Positions 50,301-61,875 of a DNA stretch of 64,000 nucleotides are shown here, one piece after another. Within the stretch, counting starts at the first letter, position 1; every line of letters begins with the position of its first letter. The position numbers were made by a program, and so were the translations under genes. The DNA lies in the NCBI GenBank assembly GCA_964020085.1, contig OZ026600.1:27283783-27347782 (forward strand), read 5' to 3'. The notes under the pieces were generated by a model. It saw only the letters and a list, made by a program, of their open reading frames with translations, ran no database searches and was not told where the DNA came from. The stretch comes from Micromussa lordhowensis (taxonomy: Eukaryota > Cnidaria > Anthozoa > Scleractinia > Lobophylliidae).

Positions 50301-53300
50301 ACTTTGTACTCGTTTTGTACTCGTTGCGTTATCATAAGTGTTGTCATTGCATTCTATTCTAAATTCAGTCTTGTGGTTTACACATAAGCTGGCCCTGGCC
50401 AATGCTTTGACTTTGCATAATATATAAATTATAAGCAATTACATTTTATAACTGATTCCTTGAACAGAATCATTTTAATTTTTTGTGACAGATAGAACTC
50501 GACTGCTACATATTTTAGCTACCAGAAAAAAGCAACCTGTAATTTACAGTCATGGCTCTCTGAAGTAACGATATGTTGATTTTGCATTACAAACTGATTA
50601 ATATTCCATATTCTTTGTTACAGGACCTAGTATGGCAGAGCTTGCCGGAAGTCCGTTTCTGTCAGAAGCAAATGCTGAAAGGATTGTGAGCACTCTGTGT
50701 AAAATGAGAGGAGCAGCATTAAAACTAGGTCAAATGCTCAGCATTCAGGGTAAGTATTATGCTGATTACATTATTTTTGGCAAAATTATTATATTAATTT
50801 ATCAATTATTAATAATTAATAAAATTACTGACAGAGTTTCTTCTTTTTTCAGACAACCAGTTTATTTCATCAGAATTACAGGCAATATTTGAGCGAGTTC
50901 GTGACAGTGCAGACTTCATGCCACGCTGGCAGTTGGAGGTAGATCAATATTGGTGTGCTGTAATTCAAACTAATGAAATATATTATACCTTTGTTTAAAT
51001 ATAAGAATAACACCATTGCTTATGACTGATGTTTTGTCAACCTTGCGATTAGTTCAGTCTTCATATTAATGCCCAGGGCTAATTCGTTGTCTATTGGGTG
51101 TGGCTACTTTACAAGAGCTTAGAAACAAAGGAAAGGCCAGTGTGTAGTGGTGGTTTTACAGGTTGGAGAATTTGTTTTTTTTGCTGAGAATTTTCGTAAC
51201 AGGTTTATTTGTGACTTGTCGTTGAGGGGAGCTGTTCACTTTTGAGAGAAAAGCTCTGAGTTTATCAAGTCAGTCTCTGTTCTAGTTGTTGGTCTTGATC
51301 AGCTACTTTTAATTAATAAATTGATAATTCTTATCTGGTTGTTCAGTACATTGTTAGTCTAAAACTCTGATAAGTTATAATCATCAGATCCACTGATGAA
51401 AAACAGAGCTTACATGTACTGTATGTACGGTTCAATAGCAGACCTTCTTTATATTTTCTTTGCATAGTGCAATTTAAGAATACAATAAGTAGTTTTTCAG
51501 TTATTTTCTCTTTATTTTGTGGTTAAGATAAATAATGAATAAATTGAATGGGAAAGTGTCTTTTTTTCTTGTATTTACAGAAAGTTCTTGTCAAGGAGTT
51601 AGGAGCTGATTGGCGTGACAAGCTTTTAGAATTTGATCTGAAGCCCTTTGCTGCAGCATCCATTGGTCAGGTCCATAGAGGAGTGCTCAAAGATGGCCGT
51701 CCTGTGGCCATAAAGATTCAGGTACATAATATTGTATAAACTGGACAGGTGAGGGTACATTTGCAAGATGCATTTTTCCAAAAAAATTCCTAACATAAAA
51801 CAGTGGTTCTAAGGGCCCACCTTAGTGCAAACAAATGGTGTGGATATGTACACCGACCATCAGAACATGGCGAGTAACCTGGGTGGCTCAGACCCCATCT
51901 TTTTTTGGCCAGGGAAGGGAATCTGTAGGACATGAAATAAAGCGCAGAACACACGTCGCTTGGAGTTGATCCAGTGTAACAGAAGGTTCTCCAGTTGTTG
52001 GACCAATCCAGTGACTGTTTAGAAAAGGTTACTAGGACTTTTAGACATCACAAAGATTGGCTGTCAATTTTTAACCCTAGGAGTTGAGGTTGTTTTTTTT
52101 TTGCCTCTGAAGCAAGCTAATTTACTCAAGTGTAACAAAGTCACTGTCTGACCTGAATGAATTATACATATGTTCATTTTACCTGGCTATTCATCACTAA
52201 TTAGTTGCAAATTATGCTTCTAATGTTGAGTGCTATGCTCCTTGTTATCACCCTTCAAAATAGTAAATATAAATTCTCCAAATCATGGTGAACAGTAGCT
52301 TTAATATATCATAATATAGATCGTTTTCATGTGACGTCATCACTTTCTAAAATCTAAAACTAAAGATGCACCAAAGTTTTCATCCTCATCAGGTATAAGA
52401 GGTGACATATTTATATCTGTTTACAACTTTACAGCTCAATAGCGTGCTTCCTTTGAAAACCAGAGCATTTTGAATTTCCGAGTTATGGAGGTGCGTGACA
52501 CAAGGCTACGATCAAATTTGTTGAAAAATATATACTTATCTCATGATTTTGAGCCCAGTTAGAAGCTAGAGCATTAGGAACAGTGCTTATGTAAATACTT
52601 GTTTTTTCATTACTGATAATCAGTCGCCTAGAAAGCCAAAGTAAGTTCCAGATGTTTACACTATTTTCCGGCCGCCATATTGGTGTACCATGGAGGTACA
52701 CCAACATGGCGTTTTCATACTGGGCTCTGTAAATTTCTGTGAAACATTTTGACGAATATCTGAAGTTTGGGGAAACGCACAGGGCTAAAACTTGGAGAAG
52801 TGTCTTATTTTTTTATCTTCTATAACATCACAATTTCTTAGCTTTTTCCACTGGATAGTTTTCGATTTATTTTTTTATTGCGTGACAGTGAAAACGATCT
52901 ATTGTGTGGCACGCACAGGGAAAATCGCTATACAGTTGAACCCTTTTGATAGCCATACTAAAGACTACTGAAACTGCCATTCATGTCGGGTTGTCCTTTA
53001 AAATGGGTTATTTTCAGAAAAATGAATAAACTGCCACCAAAAATATAGTCTGTGTGAATAAGATGTCTGTATTTGGCACATGCCCTCAATGAGGGAGGGG
53101 TTCAACCATACTTGTCTAGTTTGTAAACAAACTTGTTATTAACAGGCTTGTTTTTTGTGTCTGATTAGTATCCTGGAGTTGGTGAGAGTATTGACAGTGA
53201 CATCAACAACTTGATGACAGTGTTGAAAGTCAGTAATCTTTTACCAGAAGGTATGTCTTTCATTGTGACTCATTGATACAACATTCAAATACACATGTAT

Positions 53301-56300
53301 CTTCAATTTGGGGCATTTTGTTGCGGGTATGGCTTTAAAGTCCCTGCTCTTAATTTATAACATGCCCCACTTCTCTATCAACACCACCTCACCCTAGCTA
53401 GAATGGTACCCATACGTGTAGATGGCAGTGGTAACAATTATTATAATAAGTTTCTTTTTTTGGAGGGGTAGTGGTGGGGGGGAGATGTCGTGTTCAATAT
53501 GAAATATTAAACTTGGGTTAACTACAGTGTAGCACTGCTAGTTAAAAGTTACATAACTCAAAGCAGATACACTTTTTTTTTAAATCTATTTAGTATATAT
53601 GTTGTAGTTCAGTTTTACCTTGGGTACAATTTGTTTCTGAACCAGTACAAAAGTTTTTATACTGGTTCTTTTTTTTTCAAACCAGTTTAATTTTTAATTT
53701 TGAGCAAAATGTGAATATGTGCCTTAGTAATTTAGGTTAAGTGCTCAGGTTAGTGATTAGGTCTAAGCACTTATTTAGAATGGTTAGCTTTGATGTTAGG
53801 CTGGGTCAGCTGTGCATGTTACTTAGTAGTTTGGGTTGAGCTCCCAGGTTACTGATCAGAACTAACCTTTTATTTGGAACTGGTAGCTTCTTAGTAATTA
53901 AGATTAGGGTTAAGGTTAGGATAAATAATAAGGTTTGAATAAATTAAAATTTATATTTATCTATGAATGGGGAGAAGGGGTAGGGTAGCTGGGGGATAGA
54001 ATAAATCAGGAGGGACTCATTGAGAACACATGTAGGAGAATAGGATAGAGGAAAGTAAAGACTGAGATATTTTCCCCTTTTGGATAGTTGACAAATAAAC
54101 TGGTTTGAAAAATTTAAACTAGTTCAAAATATTTTGTACAGGTTCAGAAACAAATTGTACCAAAGGTAAAACTGAACTACAACATATACATGTGTGCGTA
54201 AACTATTCAATGAGCACCTGTTTATACTGGTCTTCATCAGGGCTGTATGCAGAGAACGCCATTGATGTGGCTCGACGAGAGATGGCTTGGGAAGTTGATT
54301 ATCTCAGAGAGGCAAAAAATGGACAGCACTTTAGGTGAGTCTGAAAGTCAGAAACCCTTTCTGAGCTCTACATGTGGATAATAAAGGGATGGTTTCACGG
54401 CTCAACACCTGTGCAAGCAGCAAATATGTTAGCCCATTATGGAAACGATCAAAGCAAGCTGATGACCTTTATGGACAACAATGTTAATTTTATTTAGTGG
54501 CAAGTTGTGAAAGTGCTGGTTATATTTGTCATTAGCTTTCCTTGTGTAATCTCTTCCTTTGTATATGAACTAATTAGATGTGGCTAGGCAACTTGTGTGG
54601 GTGATCAAGTGAACCCTTTACCTCGCATAATGAATACTGCATGTAAATTCAACATTTTATCTGTAAATCCATTGATATGTTTGGCAAAATTTGGGCATCC
54701 GTTATTCTGCTCAACTGAGTTACATAGTCTGCTATCAATCAATCAATCAACTTTGTTTAACGAGGGTGACACACAACAGTGTTGAACTGATAAACTCGTG
54801 GCCCTCGAATTCCCGATTGAATTGGAATTTAGACATGTTGGTACATGTATTTGAGGAGGGAGGAAAACTGGAGAACCCGGAGAAAAACCCTCGGAGCAAG
54901 GGCGAGAACCAACAGCAAACTCAACCCACATATGATGCCGGGTCCGGGAATCGAACCCGGGACACATTGGTGGGAGGCGAGCGCTCTCACCACTGTGCCA
55001 CCCCTGCTCCCCCTATTGCTGAACTACATGTGGTTTAGTAAGGAAACAAAAACGATATACCTTATGCTCGTGGGCCAAACCATGAAACTCTACAGCCGGT
55101 TGGTTCACTGCCAGTGGGAATGCTTATTAGATCAAGGCTCTATTAAATCTTCAGAGAGCTGTTACAAGACATGCCAGACTTTTATGTTCCTGAGGTCATT
55201 GAAGATCTCACGTCTAAACAAGTGCTGACTACAGAGCTGATAGAGGGTACATCTCTTGACAAGATTGAAAATCCAGACCAGGACACTATCAACAAGGTAC
55301 TGCAAACAAAGCTAACAAACCATCCATGTTTTTTGAGAAGATGTTTGAAGTTGTTACATGGAGCTTGCTTAAGTTTTCAGTGTAGAAACAGCTGGACCTT
55401 GAACACTTGTTAACTTTATCACAGGTGTTGTTGAAGTATAATATAATTATGTTGTGGTTCAATTTATACCCTTGGTAAAATTTGGTATTTTCATTTGTTC
55501 TGTTGTATGGTAATATGTGATAATGGTTCACATAAAAGAACAGAAAATACCAAGTTGCGCCTAGGAAAAAATCACATCTTTCATTTTGTATCAGTCATTT
55601 TGAATTTAAATTACTGTATGCAACTAGTCATAATTAGAAAAGAAACAGTTATTTGGTTGGATGTCAAAAAATGATTAAAGATACCAGATTTACCACCAGC
55701 TGTCCAAAGTGTGCTTCAGGGCTCAAATGAACAATTTATAAGGCAACATATAGAAAATAAAATAATTTTCTATAGAAAAATAACATGCTCAACAAAAATA
55801 GTAAGCGTACACGTGATTATTGGGAGCATTTTTATTTTAGTTGGGGGGATTTTTGATAAAACAATTATTTCACTCACGCTTGTTGGATATGAGATGATTA
55901 TAGCCAACTTGGCGCTTCACACGCGAGGAACATGCTCCACAAAAATCAGAAAAATCAGCTATCTACATGTACCATCTTATATCCAATGCGCACTCATGGA
56001 ATAATATTATTGTTAATTATCAGGCATCGCTTGGGCTTTTTCCTGGAGCCCCTTCAATTGTCCCTCGGCATAGGAAACCACCTTATTTACTGGATCAATG
56101 AGCTTAGGAGAACTGTGCTAAATCAACCTGTTCTGTTGACTGCCTTGTTTTTTGTTTCAGTTGTGCTTGAACATCCTCAGACTTTGCTTGAAGGAAGTGT
56201 TTGAGTTCAGATTTATGCAGACAGATCCCAATTGGTCCAATTTTTTCTTTGATCCTGTCACTAAAAAGGTTTGTCCTGCATTAACAACTCCTGCTGCAAA

Positions 56301-58200
56301 AGAATAAAAACCCTATCACCTGAACAACTAACTTGATGGTACCCAATCCACTGTAGGAAAAAAAATGGCGACTGTACATTTTACCACGATACCTTGCGAA
56401 CCTAACACAACGTATAAGACACAGAGAAAGCCAATTTTTTACAATATTTGTCCCTGTACTAAGACATTGTGTAGCCTAGGTTTGAGGATTTAAAAACTCT
56501 TGTACGTTTTTATGAACGTTGTTAAGGTTTTCGGGGGCTATGAACTCTGGGTAAATGAGCCAGTCACCACCTATTTTGCTATGGAGGATTGGAGATAACG
56601 CATTGTTAGAGAAAAGTGTCTTGTCCAAGAACACAAAGCAGTAAGGTTCCCTGTTCAGGGCCAGAACCCAAATCTCAGTAAAATCCATTGAAAAATGCAT
56701 ATTATAATCAACTGCTGGTCTGATGCTAAATCGACTTAACACAGACACTGAATGTAATTTTACCTTTTCCACACTCTTCTTGCAGATTTGTCTTCTTGAT
56801 TTTGGAGCTTCTCGTTCTTATGACAAGAAATTCGTTGACAAATATATTAAGGTAAGAGTTTTTCCTTCTTCATGGTATCCATGGTTACCGGTCGTTTGGC
56901 TCCCAAGTTGAAAAAGAGAGAAATATCATTGCTTTGGAACACCAACATCGCCGCCGTGAAGTAATGCAAAAGGGTTACTGATCTTTTTCAAGCTAAAACC
57001 TTCTGGGCATGCTCACATATAATGCTTGCGTAATAAACTTGCGTCATCATAAAAACTGAAGGCACAGATGGGACCAAGAAAACTAATGTTTTCATCTTGA
57101 CTGCTGCATAATTTTGATGGCCAGTTTTTTGAACAATCAAGGTACGTTTACCTCAGTCGTGCTAGTAAAGGGTTTGCTTTCGTACTCAGTGGGAACTGCA
57201 ACCGTGGACAAATTGTGTTGGAAAATGGCAAAAACATGAACTCATAACCGTAATACCTATTGAATAAGTGCCAGCACCCCCATTCAATGTTAGAAAATAG
57301 TCAAATGCAAACTTGCGTTAGATCACATTGCACAGGGGTGGGGAGGGGCATGCGAATAAAATTAAATTTCCAACCCTTGTGACCAAGGTTGTGGTTTGAA
57401 TGTTCTTCTAGCGCTTTGCACGCTACATGTGCCTATGTTTTTAACATTGTTTTTGTGACGTAGATAATCCGCGGCGCGGCCATTGGAGACCGAGACATGG
57501 TGATTGACAACTCCATCGGCCTGGGGTTCCTTACAGGTTATGAATCCAAGGTAAGGGTGCTTGAAAGGTAAAAAATGCACCGTACTTTATAAAACTAAGA
57601 AAATATACTTGTAACTTATATTCCTCCCTCAAAATTAAATTTGTGTTTTTATATTATGGAGACAGTAAAAATAAGCAAGTCTCGTGCCCTCTTAACTTGG
57701 ATGTACACATTATTTGGGAGGAATTGCGTACATCCCCGAGATTTGACCAATGCCAAACGCTTCTTCGCTAATTATTTTCGTGTAAACCCCTTGTTTCTGC
57801 TCTTTCTCGTATAATTGCTGCAACTAAATAAATCTCTGCCTTCCTTTCTTCTCCCATTTCCTATATACCTATACGGTTCAAGACCCGGTCAGTTTGTTTG
57901 ATCCTTTGCTTGCTGCCCTTGTGGTAGGTGATGATCAACGCGCACGCAGACGCAGTAATGATCCTCGGAGAGCCCTTCGCTAGCAACGAGCCGTTCAATT
58001 TTCAGTCCCAGGACACCACCAGACGCATCAAGCAACTCCTGCCGATCATGTTACGTCATCGCCTGTCCCCACCCCCTGAGGAAACGTACTCGCTCCATCG
58101 GAAAATGTCTGGATCGTTTTTGCTGTGTGCAAAACTGGGCGCGTCTATCGGCTGCAAGTCGTTGTTTGACGAAGTGTGGAAAAAGTACAAATTCGATTGA
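41396..58200 (+). CDS. COQ8A: Atypical kinase COQ8A/ADCK3, coenzyme Q biosynthesis
   Basis: Thirteen exons: 41396-41833, 42742-42808, 44296-44367, 50624-50749, 50853-50938, 51581-51721, 53169-53250, 54241-54334, 55155-55296, 56161-56268, 56786-56851, 57464-57550, 57928-58200; 1782 nt, 593 aa plus stop, all phases agree (human COQ8A 647 aa). UbiB-family hallmarks in order: VPASRVGRL and a Gly-rich [13 protein letters not shown] helix, the KxGQ motif (KLGQMLS), [12 protein letters not shown], the Ala-rich loop AAASIGQVH, the ATP lysine in [15 protein letters not shown], and DFG. It is a mitochondrial inner-membrane ATPase that supports the CoQ complex. The N-terminus is basic and Ser/Thr-rich with VRSLFTSTS, fitting a targeting sequence. 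The ATG at 41396 follows an in-frame stop; an internal ATG at 41641 is an alternative. Intron 3 (6.3 kb) holds a nested retroelement. Confidence 0.96.
41900..42480. repeat. Degenerate interspersed repeat in COQ8A intron 1
   Basis: It contains several copies of TACCCTATTTATGACC and variants (about 42180-42440) and a GGGAGTATCCC-type mirrored part near 41890-42140. Non-coding. Confidence 0.45.
43300..44072. mobile_element. TTAA-flanked long-TIR MITE in COQ8A intron 2
   Basis: Inverted ends of about 140 bp start AGTGCCTATGAAGTAAAAAA and end in its inverse, bounded by TTAA (43296-43299, 44073-44076). A second inner inverted pair (CAAACTTGGCACCAGAAAT / TTTCTGGTGCCAAGTTTG) follows. The arms carry TGATGACGTCATA. 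No transposase is present. Confidence 0.8.
44523..44754 (+). repeat. 5' LTR of the BEL element
   Basis: 232 bp. It pairs with 50171-50384, differing by an 18-bp block near 44707 present only here, an 8-bp block present only in the 3' LTR, and scattered substitutions. Confidence 0.9.
44758..44775 (+). other. Primer-binding site of the BEL element
   Basis: TGGTGCCGGGAATCGGGA starts three bases after the 5' LTR, as expected for a site complementary to a tRNA 3' CCA end. The tRNA was not identified. Confidence 0.55.
44879..45690 (+). pseudogene. BEL gag N-terminal part, split by a MITE
   Basis: An ATG at 44879 begins a frame that is interrupted after about ten codons by the element 44910-45365 and then resumes. 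The resumed part is a charged coiled-coil region ([18 protein letters not shown] and following) typical of BEL gag N-termini. It ends where the inverted segment begins near 45690. Confidence 0.6.
44910..45365. mobile_element. Harbinger-like MITE inserted in BEL gag
   Basis: 456 bp, starting AGGCTGGTTTTCACTAGCG and ending in its inverse, with TTA duplicated on both sides (44907-44909, 45366-45368). The arms are full of GACTCCGACTCCG repeats. A TTA/TAA target is usual for PIF/Harbinger. Confidence 0.8.
45690..46545 (-). pseudogene. Inverted BEL RNase H to integrase-start segment
   Basis: Read on the minus strand from about 46480, it shows a Pao-type RNase H part (PQWELIAMV), then the [17 protein letters not shown] segment just before integrase, and near 45844-45690 the integrase leader ([19 protein letters not shown]). 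Orientation is opposite to gag and to the main integrase. The segment ends at copies of a short shared sequence (CAGCTGAGGTCTGGGTTGGA at about 45700 and its inverse near 46510-46535). Confidence 0.65.
46490..50189 (+). pseudogene. BEL integrase, interrupted by the LINE
   Basis: The first part (46490-46722) holds the lead-in and half of the zinc-binding region (HERQLHAG). The LINE (46723-48964) follows, and the rest (48975-50189) has the CVNC half, the catalytic-core style ([19 protein letters not shown], then a conserved Glu downstream) and the C-terminal domain usual for BEL elements. Apart from the insertion, the frame of the right part is open to a stop just inside the 3' LTR. Confidence 0.75.
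46723..48964 (-). mobile_element. L1-like LINE with 5' inversion, nested in BEL integrase
   Basis: A 10-bp target duplication, AGACACTGTT, flanks it (46713-46722, 48965-48974). The left edge is a poly-T run with TTTATT inside, i.e. a minus-strand poly(A) tail and AATAAA. The last about 50 codons of ORF2 are read on the minus strand (about 47165-46999). The rest of ORF2, from RT motif A ([12 protein letters not shown]) through FADDTSL to the C-terminal CLLCQEP...H...C finger, is read on the plus strand (about 47195-48960). This is the layout expected from twin priming. Frameshifts near 48600 and 48890 show it is dead. Confidence 0.85.
50171..50384 (+). repeat. 3' LTR of the BEL element
   Basis: 214 bp, TGTGGAATC...TTTACACA, followed by the target duplication TAAGC. 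Confidence 0.9.
51722..53168. other. COQ8A intron 6, no gene
   Basis: A partly mirrored block (about 52300-52900: ATAATATAGATCGTTTTCATG...GTGAAAACGATCTATTGTG) suggests another foldback repeat. It contains a palindromic GGTGTACCATGGAGGTACACC near 52681. No exon seen. Confidence 0.45.
53251..54240. other. COQ8A intron 7, inverted ends, no gene
   Basis: About 53580-53710 and 54080-54190 are mirrored (TATATGTTGTAGTTCAGTTTTACC / GGTAAAACTGAACTACAACATATA, plus TTTCTGAACCAGTACAAAA-like parts), outlining a foldback element of about 600 bp. The centre is non-coding. Confidence 0.6.
54733..55013 (-). mobile_element. tRNA-derived SINE (family B) in COQ8A intron 8
   Basis: The minus strand starts GGGGAGCAGGGGTGGCACAG with A-box-like GTGGCACAGTGGTGAGAGCG and B box GGTTCGATTCC. 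The body contains GGTTTTTCTCCGGGTTCTCC and ends near an (ATCA)n tail. Confidence 0.8.
55297..56160. other. COQ8A intron 9 with foldback copy at 55790-56012
   Basis: The block TTGGATATGAGATGATTATAGC...TTGGCGC and the end TTATATCCAA match the family at 37546-37882. The remainder is AT-rich without exons. Confidence 0.5.
56852..57463. other. COQ8A intron 11, nothing distinctive
   Basis: No exon, repeat ends or RNA motif recognised. Confidence 0.4.
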
Positions 58201-58748
58201 TTGGGACTGTGTGAGAATAACAGAATACTGTCAAGGTGTGGAACTTGGAAGAAGTGCTCTGTTAATAGCAGCAAGCCGCGCGGTTCGAATCTAACGGTGC
58301 AAGTAGACGACAAATTGAATAAGATACGTAATTATGATGATGGCAGTGAGGCATACTATTGATAAAACGCCGTATGAACCCTCCCCCTTTCCTCCCCAAA
58401 GGGATACAGGAGACAAGGCAAGAGAATAGTACGCGTGGAATATCAGAGAGAGGACTGGAAACTATGGCACCGAGTTGTTTTGCTTTCCCTTCAAAATATG
58501 CCGACCTGCCCTGAAAAAGAGAAAGAAAAAAAAAAACGAACAAACAAACAAACAAGCAAGAACAGTTTTATCAGATAAGACAATTCTGCTGCGCCAACCC
58601 CGTACTGCATGGACCCTACAGTGCTCAAACTATGCTTGTTCATTTAGTCATACAACCATTATGCACTGTGCCAACGAGCCTTAGAACACAGACTGATTAC
58701 CTGAACGGGCAAACAAATGTGTGAGAAACTATCCTGGAATTTTTGGTT
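58201..58748 (+). other. COQ8A 3' UTR/downstream
   Basis: No AATAAA is obvious close to the stop codon. A-rich (GAAAGAAAAAAAAAACGAAC) near 58528. No gene seen. Confidence 0.4.
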
Positions 58749-59048
58749 GAGACGCAGTGGCCACATGGTTAGTGTGCTCGACTCCGGATCGAGCGGTCTG
58801 GGTTCTAGTCCTAACTGAGGACGCTTTTTAAGTTCTTGGGCAAGACACTTTACTCTCACAGTGCCTCTCTCCACCCAGGTGTACAATTGGGCACCGGCGA
58901 ATTTAATGAATGGTTAATGAATTTAACCCTGCGATGGACCAGCATTCCATCCAGGGGGAAGTAGAAATACTCCTGGTCGTTTTATGCTACAGAAACCGGG
59001 ATAAGCGCCGGCCTGATGGGCGGCTTGGCTCGTATACAGACTTTACCT
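58749..59048 (+). mobile_element. tRNA-derived SINE (family A), nearly complete
   Basis: GAGACGCAGTGGCCACATGG start, A-box-like TGGTTAGTGTGCTCGA, B box GGTTCTAGTCC, and the full family body to GGCTCGTATACAGACTTTAC. A short internal duplication (AATTTAATGAATGGTTAATG) is present. Confidence 0.8.
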
Positions 59049-60497
59049 GTCATGTAATTTTAGGGCGACTATTCTTTAAGAGCGCAACCGCTCAAGTCCT
59101 GGAAAAAATGGTAGTGCAGACGATCAGCAAACCGTGACTCTGGTGTAGAAGGAGAATGGAAATTTCTGATGTTTAAAATCATCAATTAAAATGATGTTCG
59201 GCCTAAAACAGGAGGACGTGATAACAGGAGGACGCGATTCTTGTAATCTGATATGACTTTTGGGGGTTTTCTTAGTAAAAAAAAAAAACGTTCTTTTTGT
59301 GGTTTTCTGATCAGTTCGCACTGAAGGCTGACATCAGGTCTTTATATACTTTTTTGAACAGAGCCCGGTAGCGTTTTAAGAATACGGTGTATAAGGTTGA
59401 AATTTTCCACAAGGGTATCTTCCAGATTGTGTTAGAGGGAGATGACTTAGCTCTTTAGTCCAGTCTCAAGATAGCAATTCTCTGAACTGGTTATAATATA
59501 TTACTTACTGTAAAAGTTAGGTGAATATGTTTGAAATCTATTAATTTGCTTTTTCTTGATATTGCGTATGTCTCCCGACATGCAGGATTGAAAATGCGCT
59601 ACGATAACCGGAAATCAGGCATCTTGTTTTGGGGGTAGCGAAAGAAAGGGGAAAAGGGTTCCTTTTTTCTTGGAAATATTACCAGGAAAAATTTGCAATT
59701 AAACTCTCTAGAGGACTCGTTACGTTTCAGAAAGGAGTCATTTTGAATAATAATGTTATTTAAAGCTCACATCACCAAAGGTTTATTTCAGTGAGACCCT
59801 GCCAAAAAGAAAAATGTTAAATTTGGAACAGTTAAAAATGTTAAAAAATAAAAAACGGGACGGATAAAAACGAGTTAAAAGCTGCGGCCCTCAAGGCTTG
59901 CTTAAAAAGTAAAAGTGACCTCATGTCACGTATTGATTTGCCAAGTCTGTTCCATTCTGCTCTTCCTTGATATAAAAGCCGCTGAACGCTCTCCCCTGCC
60001 AGCCCCCCACCCCACGCCCGCTCGTTCGCCCCCCCCCCCCCGTTCCCTCACCACACCCACATTTTGAATGCCTGTACTGCAAAGCAGTGACGTCACATGT
60101 TACCTGATGTTATGCAGGCGAGTCCCACTGAAAACAAGAAGCGAAGTCTCCTTTTATTTACACGCAGTGGCTAATAAAACTTCAACTTTTGACTTTTTGT
60201 TGTCTGGTGAAAAGATTGTCCTCTTGTACCGCTGGGGGACAAAGAACAGCTGATTCTTGCGTTCTCGTCAATGTTGTTTGCAAGTTTGTGTACATCGACT
60301 ACGTATTGCTAATTACTATGAACACAATCACCACCGAATATAATGACACCAAATTTAATATTCTGACAAAAATCTGCTGCCAACAATATCAATGTCCACT
60401 ACTGTCGTCTGTTCACAGTTCATTTAACTCTAACGTCTACAGCTACAGTTACGTTCGCCGGAGGAATTTGAAAACGCAGAATAAATTTCTAAGCATA
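59049..60497. other. Intergenic, no gene seen
   Basis: Short frames only. A C-rich low-complexity stretch lies at about 59998-60060. Confidence 0.5.
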
Positions 60498-60775
60498 CCG
60501 TTAGTCCACACCAACTGTCACGAAAACGGAGCTTTTCCAAAACGCTCTTCAGATCGACTGCAGGAATTTGAAAACGCCGGCTTTTCGTCTCCGTGTGGAC
60601 AGAAAACATTTGAAACTGAGCTTTTCATGATAATCATGTGATTTCGCTGCCCGAGTTTTATTTCAAACATAAATCCAAACTGACCGGTGACTGCTGCGTT
60701 ATGAATTCCCTCCGGCGTAGTGTGGACGGAAAACATTTGATTCGTTTTCAGAGTCAAACCTGTGTGGACGGCGTC
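60498..60775. repeat. Foldback-type repeat with GTGTGGACGG ends
   Basis: CCGTTAGTCCACACC on the left and GTGTGGACGGCG on the right are roughly inverted, and GTGTGGACNGAAAACATTTGA occurs twice inside. Boundaries are uncertain. Confidence 0.45.
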
Positions 60776-60780
60776 TTAAT

Positions 60781-61298
60781 GAGGGTCTATTATAGGGCGT
60801 CGTACATTCCGTAAACCGCCATATTTTGTTCCTTTGAAACCGCAAACCGCTTTCGTTTTCTGCTAAAAACCGACACCGCCCTACAGGTAGAACGATTACT
60901 TTAACAACACATCGCAAATTCTTTGCGATATGTTAGCTCAATATAATCGTATTTCTCCTCACAAAGACCACAAGATCTTAAGAACAGAACAAATTGTTTC
61001 TATAACCCCATTCAGTAACCAGCGAACAAAAAGGTTTTGACGTCTAATGGGCTGTACACAAACACAAAGATTGCTCAAGATGTTTAAAGTTATCGCTCAG
61101 TCTTCCGAGCCTCTTAACTCTGTTCTAATAACCGCCACAAAAACACGCAGAAACCGAAAACCGCGAGCTAAATTCATGATTTCCCGCTACCGCACGATAA
61201 TTTCTTAACCGTAAAACGCTAGGTAAATGTGAATGAAACCGCAAACGTAAAACCGCCACTCAAAATTGGCTTCAACCGCCAGGCTATAATAGACCCTC
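60781..61298. mobile_element. MITE with 15-bp TIRs and 6-bp target duplication
   Basis: Ends GAGGGTCTATTATAG and CTATAATAGACCCTC are exact inverses. CTTAAT flanks both sides (60775-60780, 61299-61304). The 518-bp interior repeats ACCGCNAAACCG-like motifs and codes for nothing. Confidence 0.8.
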
Positions 61299-61575
61299 CT
61301 TAATCCTTAATTTTGTAAGACTAGAATCCTCACATGTTACATACCCGGATATGAGGGGCATAAATAGGGAGTTTAAGGGACCGCAACGTTGACGCCGAGG
61401 ACAACTTCAGCTAACAACGAATTGATATTTTACCTTGAAGTCGAAACTCGCGAGAAACTAGATTGTCTAGATGATTCATTCACCTTCTCTGCGATGGTCA
61501 GATCTAACATTTATTACGCACGTGCAAATTCATTGTATAAACTTGCTCATTGAAACTTTTGTTTAGTGGCTTCCC

Positions 61576-61875
61576 CTGACTCGTCCCCAGTCGTCTCTCA
61601 TTGCCTTATTGATTATTAACGAGGGATGCGCGGGCGGGAGCGGGTGGTTCCCATCATCCCTTGCTTCATTAGTCTCCCCCAGTAGCTGTTATCGCAGTTG
61701 AGCCCGCTGTCAAATATTCCTTTGTTTACAGCGGCACACAAACAAGGCTAAAGGGCCAATACAATGCAGTATTGACCCTTTCGCCTCGTTTGCATGTGAA
61801 ACCGCTGATAACTGCGATAAGAGCTGTTGACTCCCGTTCCCTTTAGAGACCGAGAGACGACTGGGGACGAGTCAG
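61576..61875. mobile_element. 300-bp foldback MITE with 10-bp target duplication
   Basis: Ends CTGACTCGTCCCCAGTCGTC and its inverse, with flanks GTGGCTTCCC and GTGACTTCCC (one mismatch). The interior also mirrors (GCTGTTATCGCAGTT / AACTGCGATAAGAGCTG). A 9-10-bp target would suit a Mutator-type element. An end fragment of the same family is at 1909-1927. Confidence 0.7.

Larger units (their letters stand above)
44523..50384 (+). mobile_element. BEL/Pao LTR retrotransposon with nested insertions, in COQ8A intron 3
   Basis: LTRs at 44523-44754 and 50171-50384 start TGTGGAATC and end TTTACACA, with a 5-bp target duplication TAAGC on both sides (44518-44522, 50385-50389). A TGG-starting primer site begins at 44758. 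Internal parts: gag start (44879), a MITE in gag, an inverted RNase H to integrase-start segment, then integrase (plus strand) interrupted by a LINE. Protease and reverse transcriptase were not found. It is in the same orientation as COQ8A and clearly defective. Confidence 0.85.
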
